From contig JALOOK010000041.1 in assembly GCA_025454445.1 (NCBI GenBank), forward strand, positions 1-13,719: a DNA stretch of 13,719 bases, in the 5' to 3' direction. The position numbers were made by a program, and so were the translations under genes. Position 1 is the first letter of the stretch. Each line of letters starts with the position of its first letter. The DNA comes from Oscillatoria sp. Prado101 (GTDB lineage Bacteria; Cyanobacteriota; Cyanobacteriia; Cyanobacteriales; Oscillatoriaceae). The notes beneath the pieces were generated by a model. That model was not told the DNA's origin and did not search any database. It saw nothing but the letters and a program-made list of their open reading frames with translations. This document shows, one piece after another, positions 6,814 to 13,655 of this stretch.

Positions 6814-8052
6814 TCAATAGAGAGGCACAGTGAAGGTGACTGTCGAGCCCAGTCCCTCGCCCATACTGTAAAAATGAATCTCGCCCCCCATCGCTTCTAC
6901 CAGTTTTTTGGAGATCGCCAGACCCAGACCTCTGCCCGGGTAGGGACTTGCGGTGGAGCAGTGCACTCGAAAGAAAGGTTCAAACAGCCGGCGCTGATAT
7001 TCCACCGGCACCCCAATGCCGGTGTCAGACACTCGCACTTCCACCATTCCCGGACGCTCTCGTTCGTGAACGATCGCCCTCTGTCTGAGTACCTCAGCAC
7101 TAATCGTCACCCCACCAAAATGGGTGAATTTGATCGCATTGCCAGCCAGATTTAACATGACTTGCAGCAGCCGCCTGTAGTCGGCGCACACGAGAATTTC
7201 CTCGGCGGGCATTTGCATGTTGAGGTATAACGGCTTGTCGCTCACCTGAGCCAGCGTATAGCGCCGCACATCTCTGAGAAGTTTATTAAAATTGACCGGC
7301 AGCAATTCCAGCTGCATCTGAGCCGGTTTAGCCTTAAAATTCAGGATGTCATTAATCATTTCATAGAGATGGAGCGCCGAGCGGTAAGCATCTTGGAGAA
7401 AAGCCCGCTCCTCCGCAGGCTCGTCCACCAGATCGTCTATAACCAGCTTCAGAGGCCCAATTATACCGTTGAGGGGATTGCGAATTTGGTCGTTAATCGT
7501 GAGCAGGAACTGGCTTTTCAAACTCAAGGCTTCTTGCGCTTGCGAGCGAGCCGACTGCAATTCCTGATAGAGGTTAGCGTGAGCGATTGCGCTTCCCGCC
7601 ATATCCGCTACCTCCCGCACAAACTCGAGATCCACAGGCTCCCACCGGCGAGGGAAATCGCACTGGTGCAGGCTAATCACAGCGTTGGGCTGGTCTTGAT
7701 AGCAGCATTGCACCGCCAGCAGCGACTGTCGTCCGAAAAGGTCGCCGCCGCTCAGCCTTGCGGCTACCACCACTTCCTTTGTCGCCAGCGCCTGACTCAA
7801 ATAAGGCTCCGTTTGCAGCTGGAGTTCCAAACCCAGCATCGAAGAAACTGACTCAAGGGCGCACTCAGCCACCACCCGCAAGATGGCGCTCTTACTTTGG
7901 TAAGGACAAATGATACAGCGGCTGGCACCTGTTGCCGGTCTGAGCTTCTGAACCGTTTCCTGCCAAATCGTGTTTAAATCCCGCGTGCGGCGGATATTCC
8001 TGCCAATTTCCAGCAACAGTTTTTGGGATGTTTCTGATATTTGTTGGGTCAC
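6814..8052 (-). CDS. GAF-domain histidine kinase-like protein lacking the phospho-acceptor His (pseudo-kinase)
   Basis: A 412-residue paralogue of the upstream 606-aa kinase. Order: a short leader (LLLEIGRNIRRTRDL, 12-26), a GAF domain (about 27-165), a coiled linker, a degenerate HisKA region, then a HATPase_c domain (about 290-412). The ATP lid machinery looks intact: N-box Asn305, G1 DTGIG 343-347, G2 GRGLGL 373-378. The H-box reads INDQIRNPLNG (186-196) where the paralogue has TSHELRTPLNG, so the phospho-acceptor His is Asp188; the KIEAGK helix is also lost (FKAKPAQ). Autophosphorylation on the usual site is therefore not expected. It could act as an ATP-binding partner of the neighbouring kinase; that is inference. 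The start is GTG at 8052, fixed by AAGGAGG five bases upstream. No membrane segments are visible. Confidence 0.9.
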   Translation of the reverse strand: MTQQISETSQKLLLEIGRNIRRTRDLNTIWQETVQKLRPATGASRCIICPYQSKSAILRVVAECALESVSSMLGLELQLQTEPYLSQALATKEVVVAARLSGGDLFGRQSLLAVQCCYQDQPNAVISLHQCDFPRRWEPVDLEFVREVADMAGSAIAHANLYQELQSARSQAQEALSLKSQFLLTINDQIRNPLNGIIGPLKLVIDDLVDEPAEERAFLQDAYRSALHLYEMINDILNFKAKPAQMQLELLPVNFNKLLRDVRRYTLAQVSDKPLYLNMQMPAEEILVCADYRRLLQVMLNLAGNAIKFTHFGGVTISAEVLRQRAIVHERERPGMVEVRVSDTGIGVPVEYQRRLFEPFFRVHCSTASPYPGRGLGLAISKKLVEAMGGEIHFYSMGEGLGSTVTFTVPLY

Positions 8053-8546
8053 AGCACCCTCCTTAAACGACTTTGACGCCCGAATCCCACAAACAGTCGC
8101 CCTTGGAAAACTGACATTCAGCTTTCACACTTATCTGCCGGAAGGAATTCTGAACACTCAGCACCCTCCTAGACATAGCTGCGTTTCAGCTTCCTTAATT
8201 TTATTTAATTACGTATAATTAGCTTATTATAGTTAGGGGTGGGGCGGCTGGCGGTCGGGCAAGTATATCCAGTGCCGACTGGGAGAAAATCTCTGCTACC
8301 GACACCCCTTCCGGCCTGCGTCCGGCCCGGTATATATATAAACTATTCATACGGAATATATCTCCAAACGATTGTCTGTGACCGGGTTTCCGTAAATATA
8401 CTTAAATTTTGCCATGTTCGGTTTGGTCATTGCCAGAAATTGTACTTAGCTTTATTGAATCTTTAACAAAATTTGGATAAAGACCAGTGAGTGAACTCGT
8501 AAAATTACAGATAGCGTGTGGCTTTCAGGCACAGTAAGGGGTAAGA

Positions 8547-8568
8547 GATTCTGTAAAGATCCTGTAAA
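8547..8568. repeat. tandem 11-bp direct repeat (GATTCTGTAAA / GATCCTGTAAA)
   Basis: Two adjoining 11-bp units differ at one base (8547-8557 and 8558-8568). An 11-bp period matches the spacing of OmpR/PhoB-type response-regulator half-sites, so this is a possible regulator-binding site between the two kinase genes. No known box is matched, and chance is possible. Confidence 0.5.
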
Positions 8569-8575
8569 ATAGCGT

Positions 8576-8620
8576 GGGCAGCGGCTTGTGCGGGGCAATC
8601 GGGGCAGCGGCTTGTGCGGG
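8576..8620. repeat. 19-bp direct repeat behind the 606-aa kinase gene
   Basis: GGGCAGCGGCTTGTGCGGG occurs at 8576-8594 and exactly again at 8602-8620 (period 26). It lies 15 bp past the kinase stop codon on the minus strand and is followed by a G8 run. It resembles the G-rich repeat tracts behind nfu and the RHH gene. Confidence 0.8.
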
Positions 8621-8634
8621 CAGGGGGGGGTGCC

Positions 8635-10455
8635 CTAAAGAAACAGGTCAATGGCGTCAGTATGTGGCGAGCAAATGATCACCGGCTCCTGATAGAGGGG
8701 GACAGTAAACGTCACCGTAGATCCCAGACCCTCGCCCATACTGTAGAAATGAACCGAACCCCCCATAGCTTCCACGAGCTTTTGGGAGATAGCCAGTCCC
8801 AAGCCGGTGCCGCCGTACTGACGGGTGCGGGAGCTGTCCACCTGAGAGAAAGACTGAAACAGGCGGTGCTGTTTTTCCAGAGGCACCCCGATGCCGGTAT
8901 CCGCCACACGGACTCTAACCATCCCCGGGAGTTCCCGATTCTGAACAATCACCTTCTGGCGTACCACCTCAGCGCTGACGCTGACCCCGCCAGAGTGGGT
9001 GAATTTAATAGAATTGCCAACCAGGTTTAACATCACCTGAAGCAGCCGCTGGTAGTTGCCGAACAGAATACACTCGTCATAGGTTCCCGGCTTTTGCACT
9101 TGGAAGAAGAGATTTTTCTGCTGCACCTGGGCCTGCGTCAAGTCCCCGACATCCTTAAAAAGCTCATCCAGCTTCACAGGGCCCAGTTCCAGGTGCATCT
9201 TGCCGGCCTCAATTTTAGCGATATCCAAGACATCATTAATCAAATTGAGCAGATGCAGGGCAGAGCGGTAAGCCTCGCGGAGAAATTCCTCCTGCTCTTC
9301 GGGATCGTCCGCCATCCCATCGATAATCAGCTTCAGGAATCCAATCATACCATTGAGGGGCGTGCGCAGCTCGTGAGAGGTATTCGCCAGAAACTCGCTT
9401 TTCAAACGAGAGGCTTCCTCAGCTTCCTCGCGGGCTGCTTGCAATTCCTTGTAGAGAGTGGCGTGAGCCAGCGCCGTGCCGACTTGATCCGCCAGCTCCC
9501 ACACGAACTCGATCTCAGCCGCACTCCAGGAGCGAGAGCTGCCGCACTGATGCAGGCAAATCAGAGCCTTGGGCCGGTCTTGGTAGCACGCCGGCACCAC
9601 CAGAACCGACTGCTGCTGAAACTCGCCGGCGGGGATTTGCTCGAAGGCAATTGGTTCGGCAGTAACGAGCGCCTTCCTCAAGTCAGGCTCGTCAGCCAGA
9701 GACAGTTCCAGCCCCAGCATAGAAGGGAAAGATTCTTGGAGGCACTCAGCTACGGCACGCACCGAAGTGCTGGAACTGCTACAGGGGCAAATAATGCAGC
9801 GACTCAGAGAGAGCGCCTGCCCAAGCCCATTAACCGTTTGCTGGCAAATCGTCTGGAAATCCAGAGTGCGGCGGATATTGCGGGCAATTTTGCTGAGCAG
9901 TTTTTGGTAGAGTTCCGATCCCGGTGGCAGGGTGCGGCGGATGCTGCCCACAATTTCGGCCAGCAGTTTTTGCTGCGGCTCCAGGCCAGACGCCTCAACT
10001 GTCGGGTCGCCCGCTGGCTCAGTGCCAGACCCGGGCTGAGTGCTATGGTTCGACTGCAGCAGCCTTCCCATCACCAGAACCGCAGTCACGTCTGAGGAAG
10101 ATGTCAAAATCGGGCTGACAACCAGCTCGAAAAGAAAATACTGCTCGGCATAGCGAAACGGATAGTTGAACCGTTCTGGAATCCGGCTTTGCAAAACCCG
10201 CCGCACCCGGTCCATATAGGGTGCGAGCGCCACCGGCCCGAAAGTTTGCGACAGCGTTAGTCCCACGACTTGCTCGGGCAGCAGACCGTAACCCTCAGCC
10301 GGTTGCCAGTAGAAGGAAAGATAGACGCCTGTGGCGTCTTGAGTGAATGCCAACTCTGCCCCCAGCCCTTGCAACCAGAGAGAATTTTCACTTGTCGTAG
10401 ATGCTAAGCCTGGAGATTGAGCAACAGAAAGCTGGTTGTCAACAGAAGAGGTCAT
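8635..10455 (-). CDS. PAS-GAF hybrid sensor histidine kinase
   Basis: A 606-residue cytoplasmic sensor kinase that should autophosphorylate on His and pass phosphate to a response regulator. Order: a PAS-like domain (about 26-135, ending SPILTSSSDVTAVLVMGRLL), a linker with a duplicated LL-I--IRRTL motif (164-175 and 186-197), a GAF domain (about 198-335), a coiled coil (333-356), HisKA with intact H-box SHELRTPLNG (His361) and KIEAGK, then HATPase_c with N-box Asn481, G1 DTGIG 519-523 and G2 GTGLGL 549-554. The catalytic core is complete. An 18-residue tail after TVPLY is not shared with the paralogue. No membrane segment is visible and no receiver domain is attached. The ATG start has no obvious ribosome site. 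The input signal is unknown; the GAF is cysteine-rich. No partner regulator is in the window. Confidence 0.92.
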   Translation of the reverse strand: MTSSVDNQLSVAQSPGLASTTSENSLWLQGLGAELAFTQDATGVYLSFYWQPAEGYGLLPEQVVGLTLSQTFGPVALAPYMDRVRRVLQSRIPERFNYPFRYAEQYFLFELVVSPILTSSSDVTAVLVMGRLLQSNHSTQPGSGTEPAGDPTVEASGLEPQQKLLAEIVGSIRRTLPPGSELYQKLLSKIARNIRRTLDFQTICQQTVNGLGQALSLSRCIICPCSSSSTSVRAVAECLQESFPSMLGLELSLADEPDLRKALVTAEPIAFEQIPAGEFQQQSVLVVPACYQDRPKALICLHQCGSSRSWSAAEIEFVWELADQVGTALAHATLYKELQAAREEAEEASRLKSEFLANTSHELRTPLNGMIGFLKLIIDGMADDPEEQEEFLREAYRSALHLLNLINDVLDIAKIEAGKMHLELGPVKLDELFKDVGDLTQAQVQQKNLFFQVQKPGTYDECILFGNYQRLLQVMLNLVGNSIKFTHSGGVSVSAEVVRQKVIVQNRELPGMVRVRVADTGIGVPLEKQHRLFQSFSQVDSSRTRQYGGTGLGLAISQKLVEAMGGSVHFYSMGEGLGSTVTFTVPLYQEPVIICSPHTDAIDLFL

Positions 10456-10712
10456 CAGATTTCACAGAAGAAACTGCCGCGCCTGAATCCTGACAGATAA
10501 GCCTAAGCGTGGGCACTAGATATAGGTCAGTGGTGATTGGTGATTGGGTTTCTGATTGCGTCCCATACCAGGCGAGCGGTGCCCGGTGCCGGTTGGGGTT
10601 AGGTGTCAGGTTTCAGGTGTCAGGTTTAAGGGGTTGGGTGTCAGGTTTGAGGAGCAACCCCATGCCCCATCGCCCGCTGCCCCCATGCCCGGTGCCATGC
10701 CCGCAATTCGCT
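10456..10712. repeat. repeat-rich spacer: three GGTGTCAGGTTT units and C-rich tract
   Basis: GGTGTCAGGTTT occurs at 10602-10613, 10616-10627 and 10637-10648. A C-rich degenerate heptamer tract follows (about 10657-10700), holding copy B of GCCCGCTGCCCCCAT at 10672-10686. Such patchy repeats are typical of filamentous cyanobacterial spacers. The kinase promoter should lie here on the minus strand, but I see no convincing -35/-10 pair. Confidence 0.65.
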
Positions 10713-10943
10713 TCAATCATTCCATTCGCCTCTGGGGGGCACGGGTGGGTTTCTCATCAGGTGGCGAGTCAGGTCGTCATCCCGACCCGCTTCCCCGCGC
10801 AGCCACTGCCGCAGAGCGGTTTCAACGATCTTGCTGGGGTCATTGGTGAGGTGCTTGAGCTGATCGACCAGTTCGGAATCGATATGGACGGAAACTTCTA
10901 CTTTCTCAGCTGAGCGGCGAGTGTCAACAGCAGGCTCGTTCAT
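10713..10943 (-). CDS. small ribbon-helix-helix (CopG/CcdA-like) protein, possible orphan antitoxin
   Basis: A 76-residue protein with a likely ribbon-helix-helix fold: beta-strand KVEVSVHI (14-21), helix A about 22-33 (DSELVDQLKHLT), turn NDPS (34-37) and helix B KIVETALRQWLRG (38-50). Alternating polar residues in the strand suit DNA-groove contact as a dimer. The acidic, proline-rich C-terminal tail (51-76, ending PPVPPRGEWND) resembles the toxin-binding tail of CcdA/CopG antitoxins. No toxin-like ORF adjoins it on either side, so it may be an orphan antitoxin or a plain regulator. AGGA lies about ten bases before the ATG (minus strand). It is divergent from lepA with 305 bp between start codons. 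The family-level call is from pattern only. Confidence 0.75.
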   Translation of the reverse strand: MNEPAVDTRRSAEKVEVSVHIDSELVDQLKHLTNDPSKIVETALRQWLRGEAGRDDDLTRHLMRNPPVPPRGEWND

Positions 10944-11099
10944 AAACAGAAATCCTAATCACAAACAACGAAGGGGCGAAAGCAGCTGGCATGGCTGACA
11001 GCAACTGGACTGACTGGCCATCGAGGAGCGCGGTCGGTCCTGTGTTCGGTGCAGCGACGACCGGCATCCGGAGGTGGCAGCTGCGTTCCCTAAAGCCTA

Positions 11100-11128
11100 T
11101 TGTACGACGCTGCTTTATACACTATAAG
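11100..11128 (+). promoter_or_regulatory. putative lepA promoter
   Basis: TTGTAC (11100-11105), a 17-bp spacer and TATAAG (11123-11128; 5/6 match to the -10). The -35 is weak (3/6). Transcription would begin near 11135, giving a leader of about 114 nt. Its position inside the open frame upstream of lepA argues against any start codon at 10991. Confidence 0.5.
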
Positions 11129-11248
11129 AACAGCCGCAACACCTTAAGCGCGAAGAAAGGATTAAAATGCAATAAGCGGGCTTCTGCCCTGGCAACCGCT
11201 GTCCCCCTCCCACTGGTTTTGAAGCTGAGCGCAGCTTATGCTAAGCGT

Positions 11249-13060
11249 ATGACTGACGTCCCCGTCTCTCGCATTCGTAATTTTTCGATTATTGCCCACA
11301 TCGACCACGGCAAATCCACCCTGGCTGACCGCCTGTTGCAGGCCACCGGCACGGTGGATGCGCGGGAGATGAAAGAGCAGTTCCTGGACAACATGGAGCT
11401 GGAACGGGAGCGCGGCATCACTATCAAGCTGCAAGCGGCCCGGATGAACTACACGGCTAAGGATGGCCAGCTCTACGTTCTCAATTTGATTGACACTCCG
11501 GGCCATGTGGATTTCTCCTACGAGGTGTCCCGCAGTCTCGCCGCCTGCGAGGGGGCGCTGCTGGTGGTGGACGCCTCCCAGGGCGTCGAGGCGCAGACTC
11601 TGGCCAATGTTTACCTGGCCCTGGAGCACAATCTGGAGATTATCCCGGTTCTCAATAAAATTGACCTCCCCGGTGCCGACCCCGATCGGGTCAAACGGGA
11701 AATCGAAGAAATCGTTGGCCTCGATTGCAGCGGTGCCATTCTCGCCTCCGCTAAAGAGGGCATTGGCATTGACGAAATCCTGGAGGCGATGGTAGCTCGC
11801 GTGCCGGCACCGCAAGATACGGTGGCTTCCCCCCTGCGGGCGCTGATTTTTGACAGCTATTACGATCCCTATCGCGGCGTGATCGTTTATTTCCGCGTTA
11901 TGGACGGCACGGTGAAAAAAGGCGACCGCATCCTGCTGATGGTTTCGGGCAAACAGTACCAGATTGACGAGTTGGGCGTACTCTCCCCCAGCCAAACTCA
12001 GGTGGGCGAACTCCACGCCGGCGAGGTGGGCTATCTGGCGGCGGCGATTAAAACTGTCGAAGACGCCCGCGTCGGCGATACGATCACTCTGGCGCAGGCA
12101 CCGGCAGCGGAACCCCTCCCCGGCTACGCCGAGGCCAAACCGATGGTGTTTTGCGGTCTTTTCCCCACCGACGCTGACCAATTTCCCGACTTGCGCGAAG
12201 CCCTGGAAAAGCTGAAATTAAATGATGCGGCGCTGCACTACGAGCCGGAAACTTCCAGCGCTATGGGTTTCGGTTTCCGCTGCGGCTTCCTCGGCTTGCT
12301 GCATATGGAGATCGTCCAGGAGCGTCTGGAACGGGAATACAACCTGGATTTGATTGTCACGGCTCCTTCTGTGGTTTACCGGGTGACGACTACCAGCGGT
12401 GAGGTGCTCGATGTTGACAATCCCAGCCACTTGCCGGAACCTCACTACCGGGAGAAGATTGAAGAGCCTTATGTCCAGGTGGAGCTGATTACGCCGGAAA
12501 CCTATGTCGGCACTCTGATGGAACTCTGTCAGAGCCGGCGCGGCGTGTTTAAGGACATGAAGTATCTCACCCCAGAACGCACGGCGCTGATTTATGAATT
12601 GCCGCTGTCTGAGGTGGTTACTGACTTTTTTGACCAGATGAAGTCCCGCTCGCGGGGCTACGCCAGCATGGAGTACCATGTGATCGGCTACCGCGAAAAT
12701 CCCCTGGTCAGGCTGGATATCATGATCAATAATGACCCGGTTGACGCTCTGGCGATGATTGTCCACCGCGACAAAGCCTATCACGTCGGGCGGGCTCTGG
12801 TGGAAAAGCTCAAGGAACTGATCCCCCGCCACCAGTTCAAGGTTCCGCTGCAAGCTTCTATCGGCTCTCGGGTGATCGCTAGCGAGCACATCCCCGCCCT
12901 GCGCAAGGATGTTCTGGCAAAATGTTACGGTGGGGACATCAGCCGCAAGAAAAAACTGCTGCAAAAACAAGCTAAGGGGAAAAAGCGGCTGAAGGCGATC
13001 GGCACGGTTGATGTGCCGCAAGAGGCTTTCATGGCGGTACTGAAGCTGGATCCGGGTTAG
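11249..13060 (+). CDS. lepA: elongation factor 4 (LepA), ribosome back-translocating GTPase
   Basis: A 603-residue translational GTPase that acts on the ribosome, classed as EF4 and implicated in back-translocation and ribosome assembly. G-domain motifs are all present: G1 AHIDHGKST (16-24), G2 RGITIK (55-60), G3 DTPGH (82-86), G4 NKID (136-139), G5 SAK (167-169). An EF-Tu-like domain 2 follows, then the LepA-typical middle (EALEKLKLNDAALHYEPETS, then GFRCGFLGLLHMEI) and a lysine-rich C-terminal domain (CYGGDISRKKKLLQKQAKGKKR, given here as two parts: CYGGDISRKKKLLQ, KQAKGKKR). The frame is open back to 10991, but the start at 11249 gives the normal family length and the usual MT-DVP-SRIRNFSIIAHIDHGKST beginning, and a promoter lies upstream of it. 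No strong ribosome site is seen before 11249. Confidence 0.96.
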   Translation: MTDVPVSRIRNFSIIAHIDHGKSTLADRLLQATGTVDAREMKEQFLDNMELERERGITIKLQAARMNYTAKDGQLYVLNLIDTPGHVDFSYEVSRSLAACEGALLVVDASQGVEAQTLANVYLALEHNLEIIPVLNKIDLPGADPDRVKREIEEIVGLDCSGAILASAKEGIGIDEILEAMVARVPAPQDTVASPLRALIFDSYYDPYRGVIVYFRVMDGTVKKGDRILLMVSGKQYQIDELGVLSPSQTQVGELHAGEVGYLAAAIKTVEDARVGDTITLAQAPAAEPLPGYAEAKPMVFCGLFPTDADQFPDLREALEKLKLNDAALHYEPETSSAMGFGFRCGFLGLLHMEIVQERLEREYNLDLIVTAPSVVYRVTTTSGEVLDVDNPSHLPEPHYREKIEEPYVQVELITPETYVGTLMELCQSRRGVFKDMKYLTPERTALIYELPLSEVVTDFFDQMKSRSRGYASMEYHVIGYRENPLVRLDIMINNDPVDALAMIVHRDKAYHVGRALVEKLKELIPRHQFKVPLQASIGSRVIASEHIPALRKDVLAKCYGGDISRKKKLLQKQAKGKKRLKAIGTVDVPQEAFMAVLKLDPG

Positions 13061-13174
13061 CCCCTGAATTTGGGGAGCGGCGGTGTCTGTGCGGTTGGAT
13101 TCGATGACAATTTCGGCCTCGCACGAGGCTGGGGCAAAACTGTTTGCGCGGCTGGGAACCCCACCCCCCAACCC

Positions 13175-13218
13175 CTTCCCCGTGTTAGCGCAGCGGCTCC
13201 GTAGGAGCTACGGGGAGG
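13175..13218. repeat. CTTCCCCGT/ACGGGGAGG hairpin repeat behind lepA
   Basis: CTTCCCCGT (13175-13183) pairs with ACGGGGAGG (13210-13218) at 8 of 9 positions, with a nested GCTCC-GTA-GGAGC hairpin (13196-13208) inside. The lead-in CCCCACCCCCCAACC matches the lead-in of the lysS terminator repeat at 2441-2454. It is probably another member of that family and may end the lepA transcript, although no T-run follows. Confidence 0.55.
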
Positions 13219-13405
13219 AGGAGAAAAAGAGGGAGAAACAGAGGGAGAAAAGAGACGCCTCTAGCTGACACGGCACTCGCTCCGGCTTTTTTCCTGCTTC
13301 CCACAAAGCTGTCCCAACCTTTGATGCCTTTTGGCGTTGATCGCAGCACCCGTCAGGCGTTGCTCGCGCACAGCGTGCGGAATTTAAAGATTTGATAAAT
13401 TTTCG

Positions 13406-13435
13406 GCGGCTGTTGACCATGACAGCCGCTTTTTT
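13406..13435 (+). terminator. intrinsic terminator without an adjacent gene
   Basis: GCGGCTGT (13406-13413) pairs perfectly with ACAGCCGC (13422-13429) across an 8-nt loop, followed directly by six Ts (13430-13435). It lies 345 bp past the lepA stop with no gene between, so it either ends a long lepA 3' UTR or belongs to an unannotated short transcript. Confidence 0.8.
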
Positions 13436-13655
13436 GCTAAGTTGCTACTGGGTGTGATTTTCTTGCGGGTTTTTGGGCAGCCTAAAGAAGTAAGGATAGA
13501 TTTGGCGTGCCGAGTTCAAGGCGGATGCGCTCTCATTTGAGCCAGATGTGAGAAGGACGAATACAGTCTCCCCTTCTCGCCATCCTCACCTGTGGTTGGA
13601 CTGCCAATTGTTGAACTTTAGTCTCGCCCTGTCCAAAACTGGATAAGTTGCAAAC

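Larger units (their letters stand above)
8053..8634. other. intergenic region between the two kinase genes; no gene seen
   Basis: These 582 bp carry no credible ORF. They are A+T-rich in the middle (TATATATATA near 8332) and repeat-rich at the distal end (8547-8620). A minus-strand TATAAT lies at 8226-8231, about 170 bp before the GTG start, with no good -35. CAGCACCCTCCT, the complement of the ribosome site region at 8052-8063, recurs at 8159-8170. Confidence 0.55.
13061..13655. other. intergenic region downstream of lepA; no credible gene
   Basis: These 595 bp hold no ORF with protein-like composition. They contain a short CCCC/GGGG hairpin right after the lepA stop (13061-13075), a repeat hairpin at 13175-13218, a purine-rich stretch (13214-13255), an intrinsic terminator at 13406-13435 and a 9-bp hairpin at 13548-13580 (GTGAGAAGG with CCTTCTCGC, one G-U pair) in front of the last gene. 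Confidence 0.6.

Noticed and set aside
8635..10455. GAF domain as a phytochrome/cyanobacteriochrome chromophore domain
   Set aside because: The conserved Cys-His chromophore motif is not seen. The LHQC near the end of the GAF is in the wrong order and is common in non-photosensory cyanobacterial GAF kinases.
10991..11248. N-terminal extension of LepA from an upstream start
   Set aside because: The extra 86 residues are unlike LepA, the family length is met from 11249, and a promoter lies inside the extension.
11162..12181. 339-codon minus-strand ORF opposite lepA
   Set aside because: Shadow of the LepA G-domain; the translation has no protein-family features.
12218..13171. 317-codon minus-strand ORF opposite the 3' half of lepA
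   Set aside because: Antisense shadow of lepA extending into repeat DNA; no motif or ribosome site supports it.
13490..13640. Possible tRNA or other structured RNA before the last gene
   Set aside because: GAGTTCAAG at 13512-13520 is only a loose T-loop resemblance; no acceptor stem, anticodon arm or full cloverleaf could be drawn.
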